DNA of 64,000 nucleotides from Nitrobacter sp039808345 (GCF_047824785.1 NZ_CP181168.1:59344-123343); one strand, 5' to 3'; shown: positions 38,399 to 49,100, counted from the stretch's first letter. The notes: generated by a model not told the origin, from the sequence alone. Numbers and translations: made by a program.

Positions 38399-40429
38399 TC
38401 ACAAGCCGAACGGATATGTATCCGGAAGGCCCTTGATCATCGCCGTCTCCAGCGGAGCCACCGCGCGCGTATGATCGAACCAGATATATTCATCGAACTG
38501 CTGCGGCAGACTGGCGCGGAAGTAATGACTCGCGCGCTCCGTTTCCGGCCGGTAGATGACGCCGATCGCCCGTTCGAGACGCTCCTTGCCAAGACCGGAT
38601 GACCCGCACAGGTCTTCGCGGCCGCGCAGACCAAGCAGGAAGCGCGCCAAGCCCGTCGCGTGACACAACCGCTCGTAACTTTTTGGAAGCGCCGGCCGCA
38701 CGGTCTTGATCTCCATCGGCCCGTCCCATTCCGATGCCGCGGCAACCGTTCCGCTCTGGGTGCCGAATCCGATCAGATAAGCCTGCGCGGCAAATTCCTG
38801 CCGGCAGAGCTGACCTAGATTGTGCTCACCCCGCGCCGCCATTTCGGTCGCCTCGGCGTTGCCGACGTGGGAGTTATGGGCCCATACGATCGCCTTGCTG
38901 TCCGGACCGTGAAACGCGAGCAGATTCTTCAACGTCGCGAACATATGGCTGTCGCGCAGATTCCATGATGCCCGCGAACCGTAATACATGATGCGATAAT
39001 AGCGCTCGGCATTGGCGACGAGGCGCGCATTCTGTTCGGCATCGAGAAACCGTTCGCCATCATGCTCGGCATAAGCCTGACGTTTCGCCAGAAGGTCGGT
39101 CAGCGCACGCACCACATGCTGTTCGCACGCCGGATAGGACCCGGTCAGCGCCGCATGGCCGTAGGTTGCCGGATCGCGCTGCCATGGCGTCAGGCAACCG
39201 TAGCGTTCGCGAGCGACCCGCGCGGAATCCGGATCAACCTCATCGAGATAGTTCAGGACCGATCGGATCGAGTCATAAAGACTGTAGAGATCGAGGCCAT
39301 GAAACGCGACACGCTGGTTGCGCTCGACCGTGCCGTTATGCTTGCGTAGCCAGCTGACGAAGTCGTGAACCTCGGCGTTTCGCCACATCCACGTCGGGAA
39401 CCGGGCGAACGCGGTCCACTCGGACGGCGGATATTGAAAGTGCCGCACATAGTGATCGACGCGCGCCGCATCCGGCCAATCGGCCTCGATGGCGACAAAG
39501 CGAAAGCCCTTCTTGATGATGAGATCACGCGTGATGCGCTCGCGCATCCGATAGAATTCCGAGGTGCCGTGGGTCGCCTCGCCCAAAAGGACGATGCGTG
39601 CCGAACCGATCCGGTCCATCAGCGGATTGAGGTCGGCCGTCTCGATCGATGCAAACGATTCAGCAGCATCCGCAAGATCACGAATCAGGGTCTCCTCGTC
39701 CGAACGGACCGGATGCGGTTTGCCGCGCGCTTTCCCGCCTCCTCTCGCAGTTGCCCATCCCTCTTCTCCGATCAGCGGAACGAAGCGCACGTCGGCAATG
39801 TCTTCACTCCGATACTCGTCCGTGGAAATCCGGGTGACTCGCACCAGTTCCTGACTACGGATGTCAGCGCCGATCGGGATCACCAGCCGACCACCAATTT
39901 TCAACTGCTGCTTGAGGGTTTCCGGAACCTGCGGGCCGCCAGCAGCCACGACGATCGCATCATAGGGCGCATGTTCAGGCCACCCCTTTGTGCCGTCGCC
40001 ATGCAGAACATGGACATTGCCGTAACCGAGTTCGGCGAGTAAGGCGGCCGCTTTCTCCGCAAGCGGGCCGAGCCGCTCCACGGTGTAAACGTCGGCCGCG
40101 ATTTCCGACAGCACTGCGGCGGCGTAACCTGAGCCGGCGCCGATTTCGAGAACCTTCTCATTGCCCTTCAGCAGCAAAGCTTCAACCATGAAGGCAACGA
40201 TGTAGGGTTGGGAAATCGTTTGCTCTCCGGCAATAGGAAGCGGCGCGTCCTCGTAGGCGAACTCACGAAGCCTCTCCGGCACGAACAATTCGCGCGGCAC
40301 GTTGCGCATGGCATCGAGCACCAGCTCGTCGCGCACGCCCCGCGCGGCGATATGATCCTCAACCATCTGCTTGCGAAGAGACGGGAACCCTTCGTCGGAA
40401 GGAACTTCTCTGGAAGCCGGATTTCCCAT
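38399..40429 (-). CDS. fusion of protein-isoaspartate methyltransferase and erythromycin esterase-like domain
   Basis: A 676-residue protein. Residues 15-225 are a Pcm domain (QPYIVAFMVEALLL, SAM motif VLEIGAGSGYAAAVLSE), which repairs isoaspartyl residues. Residues 245-676 are an erythromycin esterase-like domain with the active-site Glu284 and His287 in LLGEATHGTSEF, Glu315 in AIEADWPD and His in WAHNSHVGNA. The esterase family hydrolyses macrolides in some members, but chromosomal relatives have unknown substrates. A host-attachment-like gene follows, overlapping or adjacent, and a FixK box lies about 185 bp upstream. Confidence 0.9.
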   Translation of the reverse strand: MGNPASREVPSDEGFPSLRKQMVEDHIAARGVRDELVLDAMRNVPRELFVPERLREFAYEDAPLPIAGEQTISQPYIVAFMVEALLLKGNEKVLEIGAGSGYAAAVLSEIAADVYTVERLGPLAEKAAALLAELGYGNVHVLHGDGTKGWPEHAPYDAIVVAAGGPQVPETLKQQLKIGGRLVIPIGADIRSQELVRVTRISTDEYRSEDIADVRFVPLIGEEGWATARGGGKARGKPHPVRSDEETLIRDLADAAESFASIETADLNPLMDRIGSARIVLLGEATHGTSEFYRMRERITRDLIIKKGFRFVAIEADWPDAARVDHYVRHFQYPPSEWTAFARFPTWMWRNAEVHDFVSWLRKHNGTVERNQRVAFHGLDLYSLYDSIRSVLNYLDEVDPDSARVARERYGCLTPWQRDPATYGHAALTGSYPACEQHVVRALTDLLAKRQAYAEHDGERFLDAEQNARLVANAERYYRIMYYGSRASWNLRDSHMFATLKNLLAFHGPDSKAIVWAHNSHVGNAEATEMAARGEHNLGQLCRQEFAAQAYLIGFGTQSGTVAAASEWDGPMEIKTVRPALPKSYERLCHATGLARFLLGLRGREDLCGSSGLGKERLERAIGVIYRPETERASHYFRASLPQQFDEYIWFDHTRAVAPLETAMIKGLPDTYPFGL

Positions 40430-40607
40430 GATGCTCCCTCGTCATTCACGCCAGATGAGATAACCACGCCCGCGGAGCGGCGTTGCATCCGTCGGAAGTA
40501 CAGAACGCTGCCGCGACGCAGCGGAAGCGCCGAACCGTGCCGCCTTTACCATGACCGGAACGACACCGTTCCCAGTTTGAAACCATCATGGAATTCACCC
40601 GGGCAGT

Positions 40608-40621
40608 TTGACCGGCATCAA
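40608..40621. promoter_or_regulatory. FixK/FNR-type box between Pcm-esterase and chaB
   Basis: TTGACCGGCATCAA, about 185 bp before the leftward fusion gene and 219 bp before the rightward chaB remnant; which gene it serves is open. Confidence 0.6.
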
Positions 40622-40832
40622 AAACCAATCCGTCATCGGTCAGCATGCCATCGGAAACCGATCTGGACACATTCCGTACGTTCACGGCCTCCGAGCATCG
40701 TCAATCAACAGCCGTAGCACTTACGATCGACCCGATCCGGGAATCAAACCGGGTTGCTTTGGATCAATTCTGGCTTATCGATCATTTCTATACTTGTTGG
40801 CATCTATTGGCATTTAGCGGGAAGGAATACGC

Positions 40833-40937
40833 TTGCCATACGCATCGATCGACGACCTTCCTCCATCCGTTCGTGCGCATTTGCCGCCACACGCGCAAGA
40901 AATTTATCTCGCTGCCTTCAATAACGCTTGGACAGAA
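40833..40937 (+). pseudogene. chaB: chaB-like gene, cut by IS3 copy 3
   Basis: A TTG start at 40833 with GGGAAGGAA upstream begins MPYASIDDLPPSVRAHLPPH and goes on with AQEIYLAAFNNAWTE, the core of ChaB family proteins, then runs straight into the IS end at 40938. The C-terminal half is not found on the far side of the IS, so a deletion accompanied or followed the insertion. ChaB proteins are small and of unclear function, once linked to cation antiport. Confidence 0.75.
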
Positions 40938-40998
40938 TGAGGTGGACCCGGCTGCTGAGGCAGTTTGGCGGCTTGGCTAAGGTGGATCGGGGTTGTTT

Positions 40999-41835
40999 CT
41001 AGGCCGCCAACTGCTCCGTCATTTCCGCCATAGCATAGACCTCGTCGGGCGTCCTGCCGGCGAAGGTCGAGTGCGGGCGTCGCCGGTTGTAATAGTCTAT
41101 CCAGGAGCCGATGCCGCAGCGGGCTTGGCTTCCCGTTTCGAATGTGCTGAGGAAGACGCACTCATATTTGAGGCTGCGCCACAGTCGTTCGATGAAGACG
41201 TTGTCCATCCAGCGGCCGCGCCCGTCCATGGAGATACGGATGCCGGCGTCCTTCAGCGTCGTCGTGAAGGCGAAGCCGGTGAACTGGCTGCCCTGATCGG
41301 TGTTGAAGATGTCGGGCCTGCCGTGCCGGGCGATCGCCTCTTCCAGAGCAGCGACACAGAAGTCGGCATCCATCGTGTTCGACAGCCGCCAGGCCAGGAC
41401 CTTGCGGCTGAACCAGTCCATGATGGCCACGAGGTAAAGGAAGCCGCGCCGCATCGGGATATAGGTCACATCGGCACACCAGACCTGATCCGGCCGCTCG
41501 ATCGCCAGGTACCGCAGCAGGTAGGGATAGATACGATGCTGCGGATGCGGCGCGCTGGTCTTCGGCGCCTGATAGATCGCCGACAGACCGATCTTGCGCA
41601 TCATCCGACGAACCCGTTTGCGACCCACGCACCAGCCCTGACGCCGCAGATGCCGGGCCATCTGCCGGGAGCCATACCAGGGCGTCTCCATGAAGGCCTC
41701 GTCGATGACGCGCATCAGTTCGAGGTTCTCGGGCGTCTCGCCGACGGGCTGTCGGTAGAACGTCGCCCGCGAGATCGAGACCAGTTCGCATTGCCGGCGG
41801 ATCGAGAGCCGGTTGTGATCGGGGTCAATCATCAT
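40999..41835 (-). CDS. IS3-family transposase OrfB (copy 3)
   Basis: A 278-residue DDE transposase, about 95 percent like copy 1 OrfB by inspection (for example SAIYQAPKTSAPHPQH against SPIYQAPRTSEPHPQH). The catalytic segments CADVTYI, FNTDQGSQF and VFIERLWRS are all kept. Confidence 0.93.
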   Translation of the reverse strand: MMIDPDHNRLSIRRQCELVSISRATFYRQPVGETPENLELMRVIDEAFMETPWYGSRQMARHLRRQGWCVGRKRVRRMMRKIGLSAIYQAPKTSAPHPQHRIYPYLLRYLAIERPDQVWCADVTYIPMRRGFLYLVAIMDWFSRKVLAWRLSNTMDADFCVAALEEAIARHGRPDIFNTDQGSQFTGFAFTTTLKDAGIRISMDGRGRWMDNVFIERLWRSLKYECVFLSTFETGSQARCGIGSWIDYYNRRRPHSTFAGRTPDEVYAMAEMTEQLAA

Positions 41836-41852
41836 TCTCCTCCGATCCAGGC

Positions 41853-42125
41853 TCAGCGATCGAAGACCTTGGCCAAAAAATCCCGCTCGACGACAAGCTT
41901 GGCGTGCAGCTTGGTCACCTCGGCTTCCCGGCCGACCTGCGCATCCGCAGCCTTGTCGTCAAACGCCTTGGCCAAATTCTCGATGGCCTGCCGTTTCCAC
42001 TGCGTGATCTGGTTCGGGTGAAGCTGATGCTTCGTCGCCAGGTCCGAGATCGTCCGCTCGCCGCGGATCGCCTCAAGCGCAACCTTGGCCTTGAATTCGG
42101 CCGTAAACCGTCTGCGTGTCTTCAT
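41853..42125 (-). CDS. IS3-family transposase OrfA (copy 3)
   Basis: A 90-residue helix-turn-helix protein; compared with copy 1 it lacks three residues near the C terminus (HAKLVVERDF against HAKIGQLVVERDF), an in-frame 9-bp deletion. Otherwise similar. Confidence 0.92.
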   Translation of the reverse strand: MKTRRRFTAEFKAKVALEAIRGERTISDLATKHQLHPNQITQWKRQAIENLAKAFDDKAADAQVGREAEVTKLHAKLVVERDFLAKVFDR

Positions 42126-42250
42126 GCTGGATCGTCCTTTTCATCGGGCGATCCACCTTATGCCCCTGTCTCAGAAACCGGCACCACCTCAGACGGTCCA
42201 ATTGAACCACAATTGTATTGTCTCATAGGTTAGTTGTTTGAGTTTAGAAT

Positions 42251-44663
42251 ATGGAAACAGCACCATACAATCCGACCTGTTCCGGTGACTTTGATCTACT
42301 CGACAGGTACTGGCGCGCCGCCAATTATTTGTCGGTCGGACAAATCTACCTTCTCGACAATCCTTTATTGCATGAACCTTTGCGTCCCGAACACATCAAG
42401 CCACGATTGCTGGGACACTGGGGTACGACGCCGGGCCTCAACTTCATTTACGCACATCTCAATCGGGTGATCCGCACGTTCGACCTCAATGTGATTTACA
42501 TCTGCGGACCAGGCCATGGTGGGCCCGGCATGGTGGGCCCGGCATGGTGGCGAACACTTACCTCGAAGGCGCACTTATAGCGAGATCTATCCCGACATCA
42601 GTCGGGACACTGACGGTTTGCAGAAGCTGTTTCGCCAGTTTTCTTTCCCTGGCGGCATCCCAAGCCACGCCGCGCCGGAGACGCCCGGCTCGATCCACGA
42701 GGGCGGCGAACTCGGCTCTGCGCTGACGCATGCCTATGGCGCGGCATTCGACAACCCCGATCTCATCGTCGCCTGCGTGATCGGCGATGGCGAGGCCGAG
42801 ATCGGGCCGCTCGCCGCGTCGTGGCATTCCAACAAGTTTCTTAACCCGATACATGATGGCGCGGTGCTGCCGATCCTGCACCTCAATGGCTACAAGATCG
42901 CGAACCCGACCGTTCTCGGCCGGATGGAGGATGAAGAAATCCGGCAGCTCTTTACAGGCTATGGCCACACGCCGCTGTTCGTGGAGGGCGACGAGCCCGC
43001 GCTGATGCATCGGCAGATGGCCGACGTGATGAAACAGGCAGTCGAGAGCATTCGTTCGATCCAGCAAGCCGCGCGCGATGGACGCAAGACGACCGATCGT
43101 CCGGCATGGCCGATGATCGTGCTCCGCAGCCCGAAGGGCTGGACCGGGCCAAAGGAAGTCGATGGTCTGAAGGTTGAAGGCTTCTGGCGGGCGCACCAGG
43201 TCCCGATCGCCAATCCGCGTGGAAATCCTGAGCATCTGAACCTGCTCGAGCAATGGATGCGCAGCTATCAGCCGGAGCTGCTGTTCGACAAGAATGGCCG
43301 CTTGCAACCGGAATTGCAGGAGCTCGCGCCGCGCGGGGACCGGCGCATGGGCGCCAATCCTCACGCCAATGGCGGATTGTTGAAACGCGAACTCCGGCTG
43401 CCGGATTTTCATGACTACGCGGTGAAGGTCCCCCATCCCGGCGGTATTGTTGCCGAAGCAACGCGGTTGATGGGACAGTTCCTTCGCGACGTCTTGCGCC
43501 TGAATGCCGAGGCGCGAAACTTCCGGATCATGGGGCCGGATGAAACCGCCTCGAACCGTCTCGACGCGGTGTTCGAGGCCACTGAGCGGGCCTGGATGGA
43601 GAGCACCGAGCCCTACGATGTTCATCTCGCTCAGGACGGTCGCGTCATGGAGGTCCTGAGCGAACACCTCTGCCAGGGCTGGCTTGAAGGATATCTACTG
43701 AGCGGACGGCACGGCTTCTTCTCATGCTATGAGGCCTTCATCCACATCGTGGATTCGATGTTCAATCAGCACGCCAAATGGCTGAAGGTTGCACGTGAGC
43801 TGCCGTGGCGTCGATCGATCGCTTCTCTGAATTATCTTCTGACGTCGCATGTCTGGCGGCAGGACCATAATGGTTTCAGTCACCAGGACCCGGGCTTTGT
43901 CGACCTCGTCGTCAACAAGAAGGCCGATATCGTGCGCGTCTATTTCCCGCCGGACGCCAATTCACTGCTCTGGATCACCGACCACTGTCTGCGCACCTAC
44001 GATCGCATCAACGTGATCGTCGCCGGCAAGCAGCCCGCGCCGCAATGGCTGACCATGCAACACGCCGCCACGCATTGCGACGCCGGCATCGGAATCTGGA
44101 GATGGGCCGGCACCGAAGTCGAAGGCACCGAACCCGACGTGGTGATGGCCTGCGCAGGCGACGTGCCGACGCTGGAGACGTTGGCTGCCGTCAATCTGCT
44201 TCGCGAGCGGTTGCCGGACCTGAAAATCCGCGTCGTCAATGTCGTGGACCTGATGACCCTGCAGCCGAAAGAGGCGCATCCGCACGGTCTCAGCAACCGC
44301 GAATTCGACGGAATGTTCACCCACGACCGTCCCGTGATTTTTGCCTATCACGGCTATCCGAGCCTGATCCATCGCCTGACCTACAATCGCACCAACCACG
44401 CCGGAATGCACGTTCGTGGCTTCAAGGAGGAAGGCACCACGACCACGCCATTCGACATGGTCGTTCGGAATGGGCTCGATCGTTTTCATCTGGCGATCGA
44501 AGTCATCGAGCGCGTGCCGGGCCTCAGCACCGCCGCCGCCCATGTCAAGCAACAGTTCCGCGACGCATTGATCGAGCATGCGCTTTATATTCGCCAGCAC
44601 GGCGAAGATATGCCGCGCATCCGCGACTGGACCTGGCCCTATGGTCAATACGCCGGCCACTAA
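42251..44663 (+). pseudogene. xfp: phosphoketolase, frameshifted
   Basis: The protein starts at 42251 (METAPYNPTCSGDFDLLDRY) and continues to YICGPGHGGPGMV. A 14-bp tandem duplication (42518-42545) and two extra bases (GC at 42571-42572) shift the frame; the rest is then open to 44663 with ISRDTDGLQKLFRQFSFPGG, GDGEAEIGPLA and the normal C terminus. Xfp cleaves xylulose 5-phosphate or fructose 6-phosphate to acetyl phosphate, the substrate of AckA, whose gene is also broken here. IS copy 3 ends 60 bp upstream and may have removed the promoter. Confidence 0.9.
42518..42545 (+). repeat. 14-bp tandem duplication in xfp
   Basis: GGTGGGCCCGGCAT occurs twice in direct succession (42518-42531, 42532-42545). 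The family protein has one copy of the encoded GGPGMV segment here, so the second copy is a slippage duplication. Confidence 0.9.
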
Positions 44664-44902
44664 CACGGCTTGACGATTGAGGACACGCGAGAGCCGCGTA
44701 ACAGTAGTGGTTTTCTCCATGTCCGGCGCCATTCTGGTCCTGAATTCGGGACTCCTCTAGTATCATGAGCCCGGGGGGACTCGATTGAGGACTGCAGGCT
44801 TTGAGACGGTAGCTAGATTGATGCGCAGCAGGCGCACGTCAGATCGAGAGATCCGAACAAGACGTATGTCGATGTCACCGCGCTGCTCATAAGGAGACCG
44901 CA
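44664..44902. other. intergenic region before the ATPase gene
   Basis: No frame of interest and no FixK-type box. AAGGAG before 44903 is the ribosome binding site of the ATPase gene. Confidence 0.4.
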
Positions 44903-47470
44903 TTGGATAGCCCGCCTTCTCACTCTTCTTTCGTGCATGGCCTAAGCCAAGAGGAAGCTGGCGAAAGATTGAAGTCTGAGGGCTTCAACGAGCTTCCACG
45001 CCGGGAGCACCGGACGCCGCTCACTATCGTACTGGAAGTCCTGCGCGAACCGATGCTTCTGCTACTGCTCGCGGGCGGCGCGATCTACCTTCTGCTGGGT
45101 GATCTTCAGGAAGCCCTAATCCTGCTTGCCTTCGCCAGTATGTCGGTGGTGATCACCGTGGTCCAGGAAACGCGCACCGAAGGGGTCCTGGAGGCATTGC
45201 GCGACCTGACCAGCCCGCGAGCGCTGGTTATCAGGAGTGGTGCTCACCTGCGTATTCCTGGCCGTGAAGTGGTTCGTGGCGACATCGTCGTCCTCGCCGA
45301 GGGAGACCGCGTTCCGGCGGACGCGACGCTTCTGCATTGTCGAGAATTGCAGGCTGATGAGTCGTTGCTGACGGGCGAGTCCGTCCCGGTGCGAAAGGCT
45401 ATGCCGTCAGGCAAGCCGTCGTCGACCGTCAGGCCCGGAGGTGATGATCTTCCGTATGTTTATTCCGGCTCGCTGATCGTGCGCGGCAGCGGCATCGCGG
45501 AGGTCTCCGCCACCGGATCAAGGAGCGAGATCGGCAAGATTGGCCAGTCACTTCGCGGCCTGGAGGCGGAACCGCCGCGACTGCGCGGCCAGACTGCCCG
45601 CCTCGTGCGCCTCTCGGCCATCGGAGGCGGGTTCGTTAGCCTTGTCGTGCTGGTGCTCTACGGCCTACTGCGTGGCGGCTGGCTCGAGGCCCTGCTCGCC
45701 GCTATCACCATCGGCATGGCCATGCTGCCCGAAGAGTTCCCTGTGGTGCTGACTGTGTTTATGGCCATGGGCGCTTGGCGAATCTCGCGCGCCCGCGTAC
45801 TGACGCGCCGCGCCGCTGCCATCGAAACGCTAGGATCGGCGACGGTGCTCTGTACAGACAAGACCGGCACCTTGACCGAAAACCGTATGTCGATCACCGA
45901 ACTGCGGCCAACAAGTGGCGGCAAGTTTTCCCAAAATATAGCCGCAGATGCGGCCCTGCCGAAGGACGCTCGGGACCTGGCTTTGCACGGCCTTCTGGCG
46001 AGCGCGCCCGAACCGTTCGATCCAATGGAAAAAGCGTTCCATGACTTTGCAGAGAAGCAGATCGTAGATAACCCCCTAACGTCGCAGGCCGGCTGGAAGC
46101 TGATACATGGTTATGGACTGCGGCCCGACCTTCTTGCCGTCACCCAGGTCTGGCAAACGGGCACACGGCAAGCTGGGTTCACCGTCGCAACGAAGGGGGC
46201 GCCGGAGGCCATCGCCGATCTTTGCCGTCTCGGCGAGACTTATCGCGCCGCCATCAGGCAGGCGGTCGATGCGATGGCGATGGAGGGCCTGCGTGTCCTA
46301 GGCGTAGCGAAAGCAACCCACAATGGAGGGTCGTTCCCGGAGACGCCGCGCGGCTTCGCCTTCTCATTTCTGGGGCTCGTCGGCCTCGCCGATCCCCTGC
46401 GGCCGAGCGTGCCGCAGGCCATGAGCGACTGCCGCGCCGCCGGCATCCGTGTCGTCATGATCACCGGAGACTATCCGGCGACTGCCCGCGCGATCGCGCA
46501 CCAGGCCGGCCTCGTTGACGGCGGTGCCGTCGTGGCCGGCGAGGCGATTGAAAGACTCGGCGAGCGGGATCTGAAGGAGTGTGTCCGCACCGCGACCGTA
46601 TTCGCGCGCATCATGCCGGAGCAAAAGCTGCGTATCGTTCAGGCGCTGAAGGCCGACAACGAGATCGTCGCGATGACTGGAGACGGCGTCAACGACGCGC
46701 CATCGCTGAAGGCGGCCCATATCGGCATCGCCATGGGCGGGCGCGGCACCGACGTCGCGCGCGAAGCCTCGGCGATTGTGCTGCTCGATGACGATTTTGG
46801 TTCTATCGTCACCGCCGTCCGGCTGGGACGGCGCATCTACGATAATTTGCGCAAGGCGATGGGTTTCATCTTTGCCGTGCACGTACCCATCGCCGGGCTG
46901 GCGCTGCTGCCCTTGATCCTTGGCATGCCTATCATCTTCAGCCCGATCCACATCGCCTTCCTGGAGATGATCATCGATCCGGTCTGTACACTGGTCTTTG
47001 AGGCCGAGACCGAGGAGGAGGACGTCATGCGCCGCCCGCCGCGCCCGCCGGCGGAACCGTTGTTCTCCTGGCCGCTCGTCTTCTGGAGCGTGCTACAAGG
47101 CCTTCTGGTGTTCATGCTGTCCGGCGCGATCTTCGTCATCGCCTCCCGGAGCGGCATGCCGGCAAACGAAGTGCGCGCGCTGACCTTCTTCTCGCTGGTC
47201 CTATCGATCGGAAGTCTGATTCTCGTCAACCGATCCTTCAGCACCTCCCTCGTCACGGCGATCCAACGGCCTAATCCGATGCTGGCGTGGATCATCACCG
47301 CGGTCGCCGCTATTCTCTCACTCAGCCTGCTGGTTCCGGTTTTGCGGAGCCTGTTCAGTTTCGGCCCGCTCCACTGGGACGATCTAAGCCTGACCGTGGG
47401 CGCTGCAGTGACTATCCTGGTGGTGCTCGAACTCACCAAGACGTTTTGGCGTGACCGGCTACGGTTCTGA
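44903..47470 (+). CDS. cation-transporting P-type ATPase (P2-type)
   Basis: An 855-residue pump with TTG start after AAGGAG. Order: cation ATPase N-terminal domain, two membrane helices (near 45-85), actuator domain with ADESLLTGESVPV, helix pair with MLPEEFPVVLTVF (PEEF, as in bacterial Ca2+/Mg2+-type pumps), Asp319 of DKTGTLT, KGAPEAI, MITGDYPATARAI, GDGVNDAPSLKAA, and a C-terminal group of membrane helices with FLEMIIDPVCTLVFE. It should export or import divalent cations with ATP. The ion is not certain; no CPC motif of heavy-metal pumps. Confidence 0.92.
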   Translation: MDSPPSHSSFVHGLSQEEAGERLKSEGFNELPRREHRTPLTIVLEVLREPMLLLLLAGGAIYLLLGDLQEALILLAFASMSVVITVVQETRTEGVLEALRDLTSPRALVIRSGAHLRIPGREVVRGDIVVLAEGDRVPADATLLHCRELQADESLLTGESVPVRKAMPSGKPSSTVRPGGDDLPYVYSGSLIVRGSGIAEVSATGSRSEIGKIGQSLRGLEAEPPRLRGQTARLVRLSAIGGGFVSLVVLVLYGLLRGGWLEALLAAITIGMAMLPEEFPVVLTVFMAMGAWRISRARVLTRRAAAIETLGSATVLCTDKTGTLTENRMSITELRPTSGGKFSQNIAADAALPKDARDLALHGLLASAPEPFDPMEKAFHDFAEKQIVDNPLTSQAGWKLIHGYGLRPDLLAVTQVWQTGTRQAGFTVATKGAPEAIADLCRLGETYRAAIRQAVDAMAMEGLRVLGVAKATHNGGSFPETPRGFAFSFLGLVGLADPLRPSVPQAMSDCRAAGIRVVMITGDYPATARAIAHQAGLVDGGAVVAGEAIERLGERDLKECVRTATVFARIMPEQKLRIVQALKADNEIVAMTGDGVNDAPSLKAAHIGIAMGGRGTDVAREASAIVLLDDDFGSIVTAVRLGRRIYDNLRKAMGFIFAVHVPIAGLALLPLILGMPIIFSPIHIAFLEMIIDPVCTLVFEAETEEEDVMRRPPRPPAEPLFSWPLVFWSVLQGLLVFMLSGAIFVIASRSGMPANEVRALTFFSLVLSIGSLILVNRSFSTSLVTAIQRPNPMLAWIITAVAAILSLSLLVPVLRSLFSFGPLHWDDLSLTVGAAVTILVVLELTKTFWRDRLRF

Positions 47471-47916
47471 CTCCCTTGTTACCCTTGCAATACAGAGCAA
47501 GAAATCAGAGTACCACGGATGCAGCCGCCGGAAACGGTTGTCGTTTCTCGTTCGATCTGAGTCTTGAGCCACCCACGTGCATCGCCGTTCCAAGCCGATC
47601 AGGGGGTCGCCTCGGTGAGGTGGCTGTTGAAGCTCGCAAAATTTTTGATCGTCAGAACGTAAGCCGACTTCGTTGTTGGCATGCATCATGCTGATCAGGT
47701 CGTCTAGCGAGTGATAGTGCATGCGTCTTCCTGAAGTCGACGCGGCCGGTTCGATCCGCGCATAAGAAATCGAGGTGCTGAACCGCGCGAGAAACTGACA
47801 GGGAGCAAGAACGGCCGCATATTCGATTGCCGAGGTGACGATATCTGTCCCTTAGCGGTTCACCGCGAAGAATGTGCCTTTGATTGCCATGTTGTTGGGC
47901 TTCGCTGCCGTCGCAT
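47471..47916. other. no gene recognised
   Basis: Only short frames. The sequence directly before 47917 is foreign to the CopA fragment that follows, so a deletion junction lies here. Confidence 0.45.
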
Positions 47917-48839
47917 TGACCGAAGGCAAGCCGAAGGTTGTCGCGGTCGTCGCGGCGGCCGGATTTCAAGAGAGCGAGATTCTGCGGCTGGCGGCCAGCG
48001 TGGAGCGCGCGAGCGAACACCCGCTGGCTGACGCGATCGTCCGGGCCGCGAAGGAGCGCAAACTCGATTTCAGCAAGGTCAAGGAATTCGACTCGCCGAC
48101 CGGTAAAGGCGCGACCGGCAAGGTCGACGGCAAGACGGTTCTTTTGGGCAATCCGAACTTTTTGACATCGCTCGGCATCGAAACCCAGTCGTTAAATGAG
48201 CAAGCCGAACGTCTACGGGGGGATGGCGCCACCGTTATCAACATCGCGGTCGACGGCAAGCTGGCTGGGTTGTTTGCCATCGCCGATCCGGTCAAAGCGT
48301 CGACGCCGGATGCGTTAAAGGCGCTGGCGGCAGAAGGCATCAACGTCATCATGCTGACCGGAGATAACCGCACGACCGCAAATGCGGTCGCAAGGCGCCT
48401 CGGCATTTCCGATGTCGAAGCGGAAGTGCTTCCGGATCAGAAGAGCGCGATTGTGACCAAACTCCACAAGCAGGGGCAGATCGTCGCCATGGCCGGGGAC
48501 GGCGTCAACGACGCCCCTGCCCTAGCCGCCGCCGAAGTCGGAATTGCCATGGGCACCGGCACGGACGTCGCGATGGAAAGCGCCGGCATTACCCTCCTCG
48601 GAGGCGATTTGGGCGGCATCGTTCGGGCCCGTCGCCTTTCGCAGGCGACGATGAGCAACATCCGGCAGAATCTGTTCTTCGCGTTCATCTACAACGCCGC
48701 TGGCATCCCCATCGCTGCGGGTATCCTCTATCCTAATTTCGGTATCCTGCTCTCTCCGATCATTGCCGCCGCGGCCATGGCGCTGTCGTCGGTAAGCGTT
48801 GTCGGCAATGCTTTGCGATTGCGCATGACGCAGTTGTGA
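47917..48839 (+). pseudogene. copA: CopA-type copper ATPase, 5'-truncated
   Basis: Homology begins abruptly at LTEGKPKVVAVV, the residues that follow DKTGT in copper ATPases, and runs to the natural C terminus: VERASEHPLADAIVRAA (SEHPL motif with the HP pair), PTGKGATGKV, MLTGDNRTTANAVARRLGI, MAGDGVNDAPALAAAE, and two last membrane helices. The phosphorylated Asp, CPC helix and metal-binding domains are missing. An in-frame ATG at 47874 could make a nonfunctional fragment only. Confidence 0.85.
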
Positions 48840-48957
48840 TTCAGACGACGAGACTTCAGTGCCACAGGCTCGGAACCAATCGAACGTTGGCGGCGAAACG
48901 ACTCAATCTTCATCACGCGTCGCCGATAAGGTCAAATCCCAATGGCCTATTTTATCA

Positions 48958-49100
48958 TCAAGTGTGCCTTATCAGGTATGCGGCGATTGTGACCGGGCAC
49001 CGGGTGTGTTGATCCTCAAATTGCTGCGGCCTCAGATATCCGAGCGCCGAGTGCAATCGGCTGGTTATAGACCTCGCCGGCATCCTTCTGCGATGGAGAT
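48958..49100 (-). pseudogene. IS3-family OrfB, C-terminal scrap
   Basis: The minus strand encodes RLHSALGYLRPQQFEDQHTR, the last part of an IS3-type OrfB (RRxHSALGYxSPxxFE). Nothing else of the element is evident upstream. Confidence 0.6.

Larger units (their letters stand above)
40938..42191 (-). mobile_element. IS3-family element, copy 3 (diverged)
   Basis: A 1254-bp relative of copies 1 and 2 with the same TGAGGTGG/CCACCTCA ends. It is 9 bp shorter through a deletion in orfA and carries scattered substitutions. Flanks (gaa and gac) show no target duplication. It is an older resident than the two identical copies. Confidence 0.92.

Noticed and set aside
42191..42250. FixK box in front of xfp
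   Set aside because: The short gap contains only AT-rich sequence with partial TTGA strings; no paired half sites.
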